Shown here: positions 48,720 through 59,122 of the stretch, in pieces
Numbering within the stretch: position 1 is the first letter of the stretch
Layout of the letters: the number at the start of each line of letters is the position of its first letter
DNA from: Ophioceras dolichostomum
Lineage: Eukaryota; Ascomycota; Sordariomycetes; Magnaporthales; Ophioceraceae
Assembly: GCA_003049485.1 (NCBI GenBank)
Contig: PYST01000133.1
Coordinates: 34,576 to 98,575, forward strand
DNA: 64,000 bases
Direction: 5' to 3'
Made by a program: the position numbers and the translations under genes
Notes under the pieces: model-generated
Told to the model about the DNA's origin: nothing
Seen by the model: only the letters and a program-made list of their open reading frames with translations
Databases searched by the model: none

Positions 48720-51308
48720 GGAGGACGGCGTCCTGAGGCCGATTTAATTCTTCGTCTCGTTCGGGTTTTATTATGAATATGAAGCAAGTCTTGATGAATT
48801 CGTGGTCTTCTTTCTTTTTCTCTCTCTTTCTCTTCGTATCGTCTCGTTTTCGGACTTGCTTCCTCTTCCTGCCTTTGGGATTCGCCGCTTATTTTTCTTT
48901 TGTGATGTTGATTGCTTGCCTGCTACTGCTGCTGGCTTTTTCTCTGCCGCTGCTGCTGTCTTTTTTTTTTATCTCGGCCACGTCGTCGGCCCTCTACTAC
49001 TACTTATTCGGTGCCGTGTTTTAGTGCGTTGCTTGTTCAGTGGTCGACGACGATGATTAACTCTGCTCTCTCTCTCTAAGTCCGGGATTTTTTCTTCTTT
49101 ATTTTTCTAAAGTGACTTTTTATGACTTTGATGTTTCTTCCAACAACTTCTTCCATGCTACTCTGTATTTTCGGAGTTTGTGTGCCTCCTTATTTCCCGT
49201 TCCTGTGCGTCCCATCTCCCTTCTTCCTTGAGAGGACGGGGGGTGGGCGCAACCAGTATTCCAACCCCAAATGACGGGTTTTGTGTTGCTCCCCCTTTTC
49301 TCTTGTCCCGGCTTCCCTCCGCCTTCGTGTGCTGACGGTACTGGAATTACCTTGGTCTTGGTGCGTGTCTGCGGCGACTCGACCCTGCAGGAGGAACGTG
49401 GTGCACCATTGTCCCCTTCGCTAGGGATGAAGGGGGTCCGTCCGTCTGTCTGTCTGTCTGTCTGTGACTCTGTCTGTCACTCTTGTGTTCTCAAGCCTGC
49501 CTCCTCGGGTACGAAGATGGCCCGATCTATCCCACCTCCGGGCTCTGCTCTGGGATTAGTGCTCTGCAGATCAGAGACGGAAAACAGCCACGCGATGTAT
49601 TATGACCGTCACCGTGATATCCTACTTGAAAAGGAAAAAGTTATGTTCTGGTCAATGTGCCTGGATTTTCTGAGTGGTTTGGCTGGTTGGCCCTCTTCGC
49701 CCTGCGTGTTATACGGAGTTATGTGATGTTCTGCTGTCCCTGCTATTACTATTGCTACTGCTCGCGCCCTCGTGTCTTTGACAGCCCTAACGCTGTGTAC
49801 ACAAACCACTCATTCCATTGTCAGGACTCCCCTGCCACTGGTGATGATCCTTTACTATGTTGCCTCTCCCGCTGCCGTCATCGCTGCCGCTGCTTCCTGG
49901 CGCGTGGCAAGCAAAGCCAGACTGTTATCTTCCAAACTTCTCCGCGTGTGCTCCCTCCCTTCGACAACGGCCCTCACTTCAGCAACGCCACACGTGTTTC
50001 TCGGCGCGTGAACCAGCAACTCCTCTCCGCTCCCAACTCCCCACAGTCATGGCAGGGCGTCCTCACACTCGCCTTCTTTTGTCTTCAGCACACTTACGCG
50101 GAGCTTTCCCTTCTTCGCCTCCATCCCCAGCACAATCTGTTCTCTCTGCTCTAGGTTGCCCTTTTTCTTGATGGGAGGGCTGGCTGTCTGTGGGCTATTG
50201 TTCGCATTACCAAGTAGCTTGCTTTCCTCTTCTTCGTATCTTATGCATGCAAGTTCAGTTCGTGACGCAGTTTACTCCGACCCTTCACTCCCATGCCCTA
50301 CCGATTCCTATTTTGCGGCGGGTTTCCGATTTCCCATATTTGGCGTGTTGTCAGCTACCTGGTTATCTCTATCCTTGTCACGGAGCAAATAGTTGCTGCT
50401 TCGAGAGGAGCTCTCCTTTCCTGGGTAGTGTAGCACTAGACGTGTGTATTTTATTCTAGAGATGGCTGGAGATGGCGTGCCGGAGGGCGATGATTGGGTT
50501 GGTCTCGTCATCCATCTTCTTTTCTGACGAGGCGTCGAGTCGCGAAGAGTAACGGTGACTAGGTAGGTACCTCAGTTCGGTAGGTTGTCTCGTGAACTGA
50601 GTTTCTGGCCTTGGCTATGTTCTCTTTCACTTCGACACTGATGTGGAGTTAAGAGCGGTTGCTCAGTGTCTACCTACTCCTTATTCTCATCCTCGATAAC
50701 AAAGAGCCGATAGGCACTGCCTGGTGATCGTCCACAAAGGGGGATTCGTAAGACTAATGACTGGCTAGAGAAGCCGCCTTGAAGGCACTCACCGTTTTGC
50801 ACAACATAGACCGAAAGCGACAACCTGTCACTAACAAGCAATCCAACACTTGCATTATTCGAAAGTCTCACAAAAATGGCGCTACTTAGTAACCTACATT
50901 ACGACGCGTGCTCTGATGGCTACAAAACCATCCATTCTCGCCACGGACGCTGCTATTTTCGACTTCGAGTTCTTCCTCACAACACCCCATACCAGCACTG
51001 TCGGACTCATCACCAACACCGCCCTCCAAACGTCAGGACAACCTCAACCAGAGTGTCAGCCTCTCTTTCAGCCAACTACTTAGGTCCTTACCTACCTATA
51101 CGTATCTCGGCATCTTACCTACTAGGTATCTCGCCCACAGGTATCACATCAAGTGTTTATCTATCCTCCCCGCACGCCATTGAACTCGACAGCCTCACAC
51201 TACGAACCTCTTCTCGACCCTAACCAGGCCTAATCCCAACTTAGCTTCGCTGCAGAAATTACTACGTCTTTTACCGAAACAGACCTAGCACAACTACAGT
51301 TGCCGAGC
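48720..51308. other. 2.6 kb spacer after the RRM gene
   Basis: T-rich 3' region of the RRM gene, then accessory sequence. Frames such as 49657-50154 and 50850-51083 have no convincing family. A short inverted repeat (CTCAGTTC, then GAACTGAG, loop of 13) lies at about 50572-50600, next to GTAGGTACCTC. Confidence 0.4.
49436..49465. repeat. TCTG tetranucleotide repeat
   Basis: About seven tandem copies of the TCTG/TCCG type. Confidence 0.85.
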
Positions 51309-51729
51309 ATGTGCACCTCAGACGCTAACCACATTTTACGTGCCCTGTCTTAAGGAGACTACGTTTCTCCTGCAGGACTGCGGACTAGGGCCGTGGTGCG
51401 GGGGCGTCGTGAAGGCTCGGCCGTCTCATCGCACCGAGACCGTGGAGTGCAAGAGCGACCCGAGCCACGTGTGTCAGATGAACAAGCCTCCTTACAAATA
51501 CCGCTCCAGTAAACGGGAGCCGAGAGACAAGCAGCGAGAGTGGGGGAGAAGTCATCAGATCAACCACTCACTCTTTGGCCATGCCGGGACTGATTTTGCT
51601 GAGGATATCATGCTGTTGTATGCCTGCATGGGGGCCCGCGCAGAGCCTCTCCCAGCTGGATTTTGCAACACGACCCCTTTGCCATGCATTTTATCGCTTC
51701 CCCGCGTCCGCGCCTACGCCGTACGGTAG
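51309..51729 (+). pseudogene. small Cys-rich protein, frameshifted member of the M-C family
   Basis: An ATGTGC start at 51309 opens MCTSDANH and runs into a TAA after 14 codons. One base out of phase, from 51334, the sequence continues as FYVPCLKETTFLLQDC, then GPWC, TVECKSDPSHVC and on to a stop at 51729. The break falls at a run of T (51334-51337), so a single extra base explains it, either a true mutation or a sequencing error. The Cys pattern (second-residue Cys, a Y/F-x-x-C site, then E-C-x7-C) matches the three intact members at 53.3, 54.5 and 55.6 kb. No signal peptide. Function unknown. An intron is an alternative explanation, but no good donor and acceptor pair fits. Confidence 0.4.
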
Positions 51730-53218
51730 ATAGATTTAAGCCGATAATAAGATACTCCTTACCAACTGAACGCATTTACAAGTGCCACAAACAATAGGTT
51801 TAACTAAAGGGTAAATAAAAAGGCCTATCTCCCGCTACCGCTGCCAGATAGACAACCTGCACCGATTTCAAAATTGCGCGGGTCCTAACAATGACGGCGC
51901 GACCGCTATCAAGTTCCTCCAGATCGCTGCCCCTCCAGGAATATGAAGATGACGCCACAGAAACAGGCTAGTGGCTGCTGACACGCACGCCGTCGGTCAG
52001 CCCATCGCAGACAAAATCGGCATTACGCAGTCCCAGCTTGCGCTGGCCTGGGCTTCAAGAACGAGAGTGTATCGTCTGTCATTACCTGACGAGGCGACGA
52101 CGGCGATGATCTTCTAAGACGGTAATGAGTCGATTGATCTCCTCAAGAGAGAGACGGGGCCCGCGGCGTAATGACCAACACGCCGACGGTTTCGGGATCG
52201 CAAGTGTGATGGTCCGCATCTCTTCCCGGGCAGAAGCGTCTTTGTTTCTTCCATTGACACATTTTGTGTTCGAGGTCGCTTTTTGGTGGTCATGGAACTA
52301 AGGTTGGTTGCATTGCAGAGAGGAAAGGAGGGGAGGCAGGCCCGGAAGATTTCCTATATACGCCATGATCGAATAATGTGCCGTGGGTAATTAGATCAAG
52401 TTGACGGATGTGAAGCGGGTGACTAAGATGAGCGGCAAGCCAAGTCACAGGTCTATCTTCATAGCCGTCACGGCAATATTCCTCGCAATACCAGTCTAGG
52501 TACCTAGGTAGTTATAACTGCCAGAGAAGTGGCTTGATTGGTCCGGTGGCACGCTACGAGGAAGTGATTAGAGTGGTGGTAAGTGGACTGAGCTGTGAAA
52601 TATATGACTAGGAACCTAACTGGGGTGAGAAGGCCGCAACGCTCTCTTGATACTGCAAGCCGAGGCATAGTGACTGGCCTGACATAGATAGGGAGCTGAA
52701 ACGAGGCCTCTTTTTATAAGCGGGGTCCCACGGATCGTAGGTCAAGCTAATCTTTTCCATCCCGGCTTGCTAGTCCTGTCAGCTCTCTGTCATCTATGTC
52801 AGGCCAGTCACTATGCCTCGGCTTGCAGTTACTTTGTACGTCCCGTCGTACGGCCGTGTGCCAATGGTACTAAATAGGCCAATTGGGTATTAGGTACCTA
52901 GTTAAATTTTACAACTCGACCAACTCACCATGACTTTAATCGCTTCCCGTAGTGTCTACTTGTTTGGCAGCCATGACCTGACGAATTCTGCGAGGAATAT
53001 TGATGTGACTACCGTGTATTATGTTGACATGTTACTTGGCTTGCAGGCCCTGTCAGTCGCCTGGCCTCACATCTGTCACTTGATTTAGTTACCCACGTCA
53101 CATTATTCGATCATGGTGTTGGTTGATTGGGAGTGTGTCCCAATTGACTAGGGTGTGGGGCGATGGACTTATAGCCTCAGAACCCAGGCAGCAAGCCAAT
53201 CCCTTCCAACACATGGCG
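51730..53218. other. spacer between Cys-rich genes, with foldback repeat
   Basis: About 1.5 kb without a gene. It contains the perfect inverted repeat listed separately and TAGGTACCTAGGTA-type palindromes at about 52497-52512 and 52892-52902. Confidence 0.45.
52652..52829. repeat. perfect 38-bp inverted repeat (foldback element or hairpin)
   Basis: The left arm, 52652-52689, begins ACTGCAAGCCGAGGCATAGT. The right arm, 52792-52829, is its exact reverse complement and ends CTTGCAGT. The spacer is 102 bases, and pairing continues imperfectly into it (GGGAGCTGA against TCAGCTCTC). No clear target-site duplication is seen beyond TA/TT at the edges. It could be a MITE-like foldback element, or the template of a long RNA hairpin. 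Confidence 0.85.
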
Positions 53219-53226
53219 TATATAAA
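53219..53226 (+). promoter_or_regulatory. TATA box of the 53.3 kb Cys-rich gene
   Basis: TATATAAA, 59 bases upstream of the ATG at 53285. It argues against the upstream in-frame ATG at 53215, which overlaps the box. Confidence 0.55.
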
Positions 53227-53284
53227 GAAATCTTCTATGTCTGCCTCCCCCAACCTTGAAGCCTTCCTTCACACAAAGACCAAT

Positions 53285-53527
53285 ATGTGTAAGCGAAAAC
53301 GACAAAGACGCTATTGCCCAGGAGGATATGCAGACCCGCTCAATTGCGACCCAGGAACCACCAAGTTCTGCAATTCTCTATGGGTCCCATACTGGGATGA
53401 CGCCGCGGGCTGTTGGCAGCGCGGCGTCGCCTGCGCCGTGCAACACCCGCGGCCGCGACCGCCGACGCCCCCGCCAGTACCCAAAGGAAAGCCCGAGCAG
53501 GGTCGCGGTGGCCCAACACCGGTATAA
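53285..53527 (+). CDS. small Cys-rich protein, M-C-x8-C family
   Basis: Single exon, 80 residues, opening MCKRKRQRRYCPGGYADP. Cys lie at 2, 11, 21, 29, 43 and 50: M-C-x8-C-x9-C-x7-C-x13-C-x6-C. The tail is Pro/Arg/Gly-rich. There is no signal peptide, so it is probably intracellular. The start was chosen because the second-residue Cys is shared with the other members and a TATA box lies just upstream; an in-frame ATG further 5' would read through that box. I know of small fungal proteins that open with Met-Cys followed by spaced Cys, without a known function; membership is inferred from spacing, since overall identity to its neighbours is low. Confidence 0.55.
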   Translation: MCKRKRQRRYCPGGYADPLNCDPGTTKFCNSLWVPYWDDAAGCWQRGVACAVQHPRPRPPTPPPVPKGKPEQGRGGPTPV

Positions 53528-54205
53528 ATGCAGATGGGGCAGACCGCGCATGCCATATCCCCTTTGCGTGGCCGTTATTGCCCGGACTCTTGTTGGGAGT
53601 ACATGAGGCTGAGCTCCGTATCTCTCTCTCTCACTGGGCCGAAATACCTGGGTACCTAAGGTACGCTGGACACTGCTGGAAGACAGGGCCAATGCTGAAA
53701 TAATGGAGGCCATCATTCGTTTCTCATTATCGTAACATTGTTCCTTCTGCAAGTCGTTGTGCTCGCGTGGGTGACCATGAGGACATCAATAACGCATTGC
53801 GATGACGGGCGAAGGCTTTAGAACTTGTCAGCCTAAACGAATTTGAGTGTAGGATGAGTTAGAGCAGCGGCTGGCTGGTAGGGACGCTGACAATTCTTTC
53901 GAGCACTTCTGCTGAGTGGCTGTTGGCATGCCTAGTCTCCAGTAGTTACCCAGCAGTAATAATTACCCGCCTTTGAACTCTGGCTGTTAGCTTCTCGCCG
54001 ACGTCCTGATATCACTGCTGTTGCTCTCGAGGCACAACAATGCCTCGGTTCACGGATCTCTCTTTATGTTGTGGCTCATTCATTAGTCTATCTAGCTAGT
54101 CACTTTCGAAATTCATCTAAGGCGTAATTATCCTTCAGTCCACTATGTCACATAACCCCTTTGTCAATTGAACACAGCCTCGTCTAGCACCTAGGCCTAG
54201 GTACC
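53528..54205. other. spacer
   Basis: 680 bases without a gene. GGTACCTAAGGTAC-type palindromes lie at about 53650-53663. Confidence 0.5.
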
Positions 54206-54213
54206 TATATAAT
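54206..54213 (+). promoter_or_regulatory. TATA box of the 54.5 kb Cys-rich gene
   Basis: TATATAAT, directly after CCTAGGCCTAGGTACC and about 250 bases upstream of the ATG at 54463. The intervening leader is C/A-rich and unlikely to code. Confidence 0.5.
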
Positions 54214-54462
54214 GAGAGGAGCCCGACCGTTTTCTCATCCAAGCTGGCACTCATCTTCCCCTTCTCCCCTCCAACCACACCACCTACCAAACACCTACCA
54301 AACACCCATTCACCCACTCAACCAGAAGCAAGACCTGCTAACTGCCACCTTCTTCGTGATCATCCTCTCCCCCCTCCCTCGCCTATCGTCAGCTTAACAA
54401 CGCAAAGCCTCTCCACGCCTCTCAGAAAAACTGGCAGTACCATCTGGCACCCGTCCCGGAAA

Positions 54463-54834
54463 ATGTGCACCAATCACACTCTCACGCGGTATTGCCTCTT
54501 CGAGGCGGTGTGTTCAAACTCGACCACGTCGACCATAGTCGTGGAGTGCGCCGACAAGAAGGCGGGCAAGCCTTGCGAGACGACTGATGGCACGCCTATC
54601 ACCGATAAGTCGAAGTCCTGCACCGACTGGGGTACAACCTGCTCCTACCTACCGAAACATCACGGTGAAAGGCCAGTAGAAGGAAGAGGAGTAAGGAATG
54701 GCCACTACCTGGTACCTAGGCCAGCAGGGCATGTGTGTCTGTCTCCCTTCTCCCCCTCCCCCTCCCCTTACAAATTAGGCGGATTTTTCTTGACTTCGGG
54801 CAATTCCCAATCCTCCCACCTCGGCACCTACTAG
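54463..54834 (+). CDS. small Cys-rich protein, M-C-x8-C family
   Basis: Opens MCTNHTLTRYCLFEAVC. Cys at 2, 11, 17, 29, 38, 53 and 60 give M-C-x8-C-x5-C-x11-C-x8-C-x14-C-x6-C. The VVECADKKAGKPC block parallels the E-C-x7-C block of the frameshifted member at 51.3 kb and the IEFCEDPGGPNC block at 55.6 kb. The open frame runs 123 codons, but residues after about 76 look like intron or untranslated sequence: a GTAAGG donor sits at 54691 in phase 0, so a second exon further on, or an earlier natural end, is possible. There is no signal peptide. Function not recognised. Confidence 0.55.
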   Translation: MCTNHTLTRYCLFEAVCSNSTTSTIVVECADKKAGKPCETTDGTPITDKSKSCTDWGTTCSYLPKHHGERPVEGRGVRNGHYLVPRPAGHVCLSPFSPSPSPYKLGGFFLTSGNSQSSHLGTY

Positions 54835-55572
54835 TGTTTACTCACATCCAGGCTGGCTTTGTGCTATTATATACTCTGCGATAGTGAGGCAGCATTCTCT
54901 TAGGTACCTTACCTAGATTATCTTGATCAATATCGATGTGAGCTGCCTTCTGGTGCTCGCGGTCTAATTAGTACTTTTCTGACCTGATTCCCCTTTTTTC
55001 CGGCCTCAATACTTCCCCTTCCGTATTCTATCTTTAACGAGGATGGTACTAGGTTTGGCTCATCGTGACCGGACTCTCAGGCTTTCCTCTGCTGCCTATC
55101 GCGCCTTGAGTGGTGGCTGACTGGCAGTACCAGCAGAACGCCGTTCAGATTGTAGGGTATGGAACAAAGGCCTTGTCCACGTAGTACTACTACTGTTTCC
55201 TCGATTCTTTGTTTGTCGGTACTCGACAGTGCGTTCAGTGAAGGAGCTTCCTTTTGTCCAACTTGCCGGCCCCTCCCCACAGAAAAAAAAAAAAACAAAC
55301 GCACAAAGAAAATCCTTTCAGACCGGGAGGAGAAATCTTTTGTCGTCCGACGAATGGCCTGGCACATAAGAGTCCCTTCTGCCATGTCCTGGATCCATGA
55401 TCCCACAACCTCCCATCCGTCCTTCTTCTGCCTTTGAAGCCCACACAATCTTTGTAAGCTAGCTTTGCCTCGCCCCTTGGATTGCCTTGCTCGTGCTTCT
55501 TCTCGACGGCGTCTCCTTATTCTAACTGACTTCACCTCCCGACTTAGATCCACTACACACACGACACTCGCG
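54835..55572. other. spacer
   Basis: Gene-free on the plus strand. AGGTACCTTACCTAG lies at about 54902. A minus-strand frame at 55077-55712 overlaps the next gene and is treated as its shadow. Confidence 0.45.
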
Positions 55573-55791
55573 ATGTGCTCGCGTCGCCCAAGGCTCTTCG
55601 CATGCGTCAAGAAGAGGTGCGGCCAGGACTTCATGCTGCCGAACGACGTCATCATTGAGTTTTGCGAGGACCCGGGTGGCCCAAACTGCACGGTTGTCAA
55701 CAGCCCTCCCATCCGGTCCAGCGAGAGGAAGGGGGTGCTCCAAGGCCGGGCTCAGGTGCACTGGCCTGCTGCAGAAGCGGAAGGGTCGTAG
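55573..55791 (+). CDS. small Cys-rich protein, M-C-x8-C family
   Basis: Single exon, 72 residues, opening MCSRRPRLFACVKKRCGQDF. Cys at 2, 11, 16, 31 and 39 give M-C-x8-C-x4-C-x14-C-x7-C. The spacing of the first two Cys is identical to that of the two intact members upstream, and the last pair has the x7 spacing seen at 51.3 kb. No signal peptide. The preceding bases (ACTCGCGATG) are an ordinary start context. The frame is open further upstream without a better start. Confidence 0.5.
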   Translation: MCSRRPRLFACVKKRCGQDFMLPNDVIIEFCEDPGGPNCTVVNSPPIRSSERKGVLQGRAQVHWPAAEAEGS

Positions 55792-56052
55792 TTGATCTGT
55801 GGTTCCTGTGTCAGAACCCTGAACGGGAACCTACAGGCAGCCTTTAATACACATTGTTGTAGAAATAATATTTTCAGATCATTGTAAGCCCATTTTGCCG
55901 GTATCTACCAAGAATTAGTCAACCTGTTTTTGTCCCTCACATTTTCGTCCGTGTTAAACCCTTGTTTCTGCCTTCATCAAGTGATGTGTTCTATAATCCA
56001 TGAAGCGCCTGCATCAAACATGCTCTGGGAGCGTGGCCCCTTTGCTTCCAAC

Positions 56053-58104
56053 TTACCGCCAGTAGGTGTAAACCTTGGCCTCCCACGCCATTAGCGGCTC
56101 CCTCCCGATCCATTCGGCCGGCACGTCCCGCCCCTGCGTGATCTCCCTCCACCCACCCACGCCCTTATCCGGCCAGTTCGACACGACGTACTCGTCCCCG
56201 GGCGTAGCGCTGTCCGTGAAGTTCGCAACGACCACCACCGGCGCCGTCCCTCCGTTCCCCCCTCCTCCCCTCCGCCACGCCATGATCTTGCCCCCACGAC
56301 TCCCGTCGACATGGAAGAAGTCCGTATCATCCACGCCGAGCGCCGGGCAGGCCGTCCGGAACCTGACCAGCCTCGCCACGTACGCGAACACGTCCGCCCT
56401 CCACCCGCCGTCGTCCTTGCGGGCGTAGTTGACGGGGTCCGTCTGCTTGTACTTGATGTCCTCCCCGCTGCGGTCCATTTGGTCCGCGAACTCCTCGCCC
56501 GCGAAGATCATCGGCACGCCGACGCTGGTGAGCAGCAGCACGAAGCCCAGCTTCGTGCGCTTCGCGACGTCCCACACGCCCGACCGCGATAGGAAGTTGT
56601 AGAGCCTCTCCTTGCGGTAACCCTCGACGTCGTGCGACGTCAGGTAGTTGATGGCCTGCGCCCCGTCCGTGAAGCGGGGGCTCACGGTCTCGTCGAGCGT
56701 GCAGTCCACCACGCGCCGCACGCTCTCCGCGAACTCGCTGCCGAGGAAGCTGTGGCCGTGGTCGTGCGGTCCCGACTCGCCGAGGAGCAGGGACCGACAG
56801 CGCTCCTGCCAACGCTCGTTCCAGAGCGCGTTGACGACGCCGGAGTGCACCATGTCGACCGGCATGCTGAGCTCCTCGGCGATGACGAGGAACTTGGATG
56901 CGTCTGGCGGGGAAGGGGCGTAGCGGGCATTGAACAGCCGCCAGGCGCGTTCTTTGTAGGCGCGCACGAAGTCCCAGTTACCGATGTTGTTGACGCTGTC
57001 GAGGCGCAGACCCGAGACGCAGAAGTCGCTCATCCAGCGGGCGAGGTGCAGCTTGTGGAACTCCCAGCTAGGGTGAACAGTGACGCTCGCATCGCCGGAC
57101 TCCGGGTTGTATGTGGAGGGCGTCTCGGCGACGTACCGCCACAGCTGCCCGCCCCAGCCCTCGCGCAGCTGGCCTTGCGTGCTGGACTGGTACGCGTCTG
57201 GGTTGTTGTGCTCGGCCGGGTCGTTGGCACGGATGTGGAACTTGGGGAAGTCGATGTAGCCGTACGGGTCGTGGCCGAAGGCCATCACCACGTCCGTGAA
57301 GAGGCGGATCCCGCGAGTGTGGATCGTCTCGACGAGCGAGGCGAGGTCCGAGGACGAGCCGATGTCTGCGTCGGGCGCGAAGTAGTGCGCTGTGGCGTAT
57401 CCCCATTCTCCGACGGGCTTCGCGTCGGCCGCGGGGAGGAGCTCGAGCGCGTTGATGCCTAGCTCGGCGAGGATGGCGCCCTTGCTGATGCTTGAGAGGC
57501 TGGCGAAGCGGAGGCCTGGGGACGATGTCTCGAAGAGGGCCTTGACGTCGGCGAAGGTGCCGACATCGACCTCGAAGCCTTGGTTGTTGATGCCTGGCTT
57601 TGCCCATGACGCTGGCAGCTCGTAGATGACCAGGTGGTTGTTTGATGCCAGGGAGTCGCGCGGTGGTACGTGGACGAGAGGCGGCTCGGCGCCGTCGAGG
57701 TCGCAGGGCATCAACTTGCCGCCGTGGTACTTGATAACCGAGGCGGGCTGTCGCTGGTCGCCGGACTGCTTCATGAGGCGGTAGTCCACCGTGAAGGCGA
57801 GAGGATCCGTGATGAGCATGACGCCCCATTTCTCGGGCGAGCTGTCTTGGATCTCGAACCAGTAGTGGTAGACGCCATCCTTCAGCGCTGGGGAGAGAGA
57901 CTTCGGGTCGAGCTCCCAGAGGTCGCGCTTCTTGGTCGAGAGGATGAGCGACTCGCGGAGGAGCTGGACGAACGAGCCGCCGGCGGTGGCGTCGTAGCGG
58001 CCGAGGACCAGCTTGGGTGATGAGCCATCAGCGAAGGAGCGGCCCGGGATCCAGAGCAGGAACTTTGCGAGCCTGGCGTTCAGGAGATCGGCTGGGTATG
58101 CCAT
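56053..58104 (-). CDS. GH13 alpha-amylase-family enzyme, intronless and cytosolic
   Basis: Single exon, 683 residues, with no signal peptide. The N-terminal 130 residues are beta-rich, like the carbohydrate-binding N-domain (CBM48 type) of branching and debranching enzymes. The catalytic barrel follows, with region I DVVMAFGH (D271, H278), nucleophile D369 in GLRLDS, acid/base E410 in VIAEEL, and stabiliser D492 with H491 in YLTSHD. A late FAGEEFADQ block and a C-terminal beta domain complete it. The active-site set is full, so an active glucan hydrolase or transferase is likely. The substrate (glycogen or oligoglucans) is inferred from the lack of a signal. Length and domain order resemble bacterial GH13 enzymes more than fungal secreted amylases, so horizontal transfer is possible. 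It is divergent from the NACHT gene. Confidence 0.85.
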   Translation of the reverse strand: MAYPADLLNARLAKFLLWIPGRSFADGSSPKLVLGRYDATAGGSFVQLLRESLILSTKKRDLWELDPKSLSPALKDGVYHYWFEIQDSSPEKWGVMLITDPLAFTVDYRLMKQSGDQRQPASVIKYHGGKLMPCDLDGAEPPLVHVPPRDSLASNNHLVIYELPASWAKPGINNQGFEVDVGTFADVKALFETSSPGLRFASLSSISKGAILAELGINALELLPAADAKPVGEWGYATAHYFAPDADIGSSSDLASLVETIHTRGIRLFTDVVMAFGHDPYGYIDFPKFHIRANDPAEHNNPDAYQSSTQGQLREGWGGQLWRYVAETPSTYNPESGDASVTVHPSWEFHKLHLARWMSDFCVSGLRLDSVNNIGNWDFVRAYKERAWRLFNARYAPSPPDASKFLVIAEELSMPVDMVHSGVVNALWNERWQERCRSLLLGESGPHDHGHSFLGSEFAESVRRVVDCTLDETVSPRFTDGAQAINYLTSHDVEGYRKERLYNFLSRSGVWDVAKRTKLGFVLLLTSVGVPMIFAGEEFADQMDRSGEDIKYKQTDPVNYARKDDGGWRADVFAYVARLVRFRTACPALGVDDTDFFHVDGSRGGKIMAWRRGGGGNGGTAPVVVVANFTDSATPGDEYVVSNWPDKGVGGWREITQGRDVPAEWIGREPLMAWEAKVYTYWR

Positions 58105-59075
58105 GGTGTCGGATAGCCCTGAGAGTGATGGTTCGCGAGAATAAAGTCAGAGATAAACTCAGAGCTCTCAGAGCTTGACTTTCGACGGACCTCGTCAGTT
58201 TAAAGATGGAGAGAGCTCATGGAAGACTGGAGGGAGGTGGAAGCAACGAAAGCTGACATGCGGATATTGGCAGTTTATTTCCCGCGTGGGCTGCATGGTC
58301 TGGAGCCCAGCTAGGCTGTTAGCGTGGTGTGCTCGGCTGAACTTGGCTGCATGCTGCAGAGCAGCCATGCAATGGCACCACACCGCTCTCCCTTTTCGGG
58401 AGGCGATCGGCGGCCATTGGGCAGCTGAACCACATCGGTCCCTCCTGTGTGGCCTGTGCTCTGCATGGGAGCTGGAGCAATTGAAATGCAGATGAGGGAC
58501 CCACGGGAAGCGGGTGCGGGCTGAAGCTGGAGCTGAAGCTCGCCGACAGCCGTCTCTTGTGCCGTTTCTGGGTCTTCCCTTAGCATGGCTGGGCTGTGAT
58601 ACCGAGCACTGCATGCATATGGTCCGTCAGCGTCGCGGGACGACCGTGATATCTCTGTTTGAAGGGCTTGAGAGGGCTAACTCCAAGAAGGGAAGGCGGT
58701 TTCCTTGGCTGTTGCCGTTGAGCTGGAGGCCAAGACGACGATGCAAATTAAACTCATCATCAGCCCAACCACCTTGACGAGGCTCTGCTTTGCTGTTCCA
58801 CATCGCGAAATGTTTCCGGGCGGTTCCGGCGCGGGCGTTTGATAACTGCTTTCTCATTGGTTGGAGATTGACGAGGCATCGTGGCGCAAAGTGTATAAAA
58901 TAGTGGTTGACTGTCAAGTTCCCCGTGCCGTGGCGGTGCTTTTTTCCTTTCGTTCGGTTGCCTCTCCCTCCCAGCTAGACCTTACCGGATTGGTCGAGAT
59001 GCCCAAGCTTGAGAGTTGCAGAGCTGACAACAATGCCCCTCTCTCGCTTGCTCTCACGCTTGCTCTCTCTCGCTT

Positions 59076-59122
<47 letters not shown>

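Noticed and set aside
50850..51083. A frame with an AAIFDFEFFL segment, suggestive of a HAD phosphatase opening
   Set aside because: The catalytic D-x-D-G motif is absent, nothing else of the fold follows, and the frame is short.
53123..53284. In-frame upstream extension of the 53.3 kb Cys-rich gene
   Set aside because: It would translate through a good TATA box (53219-53226); the Met-Cys start matches the other members.
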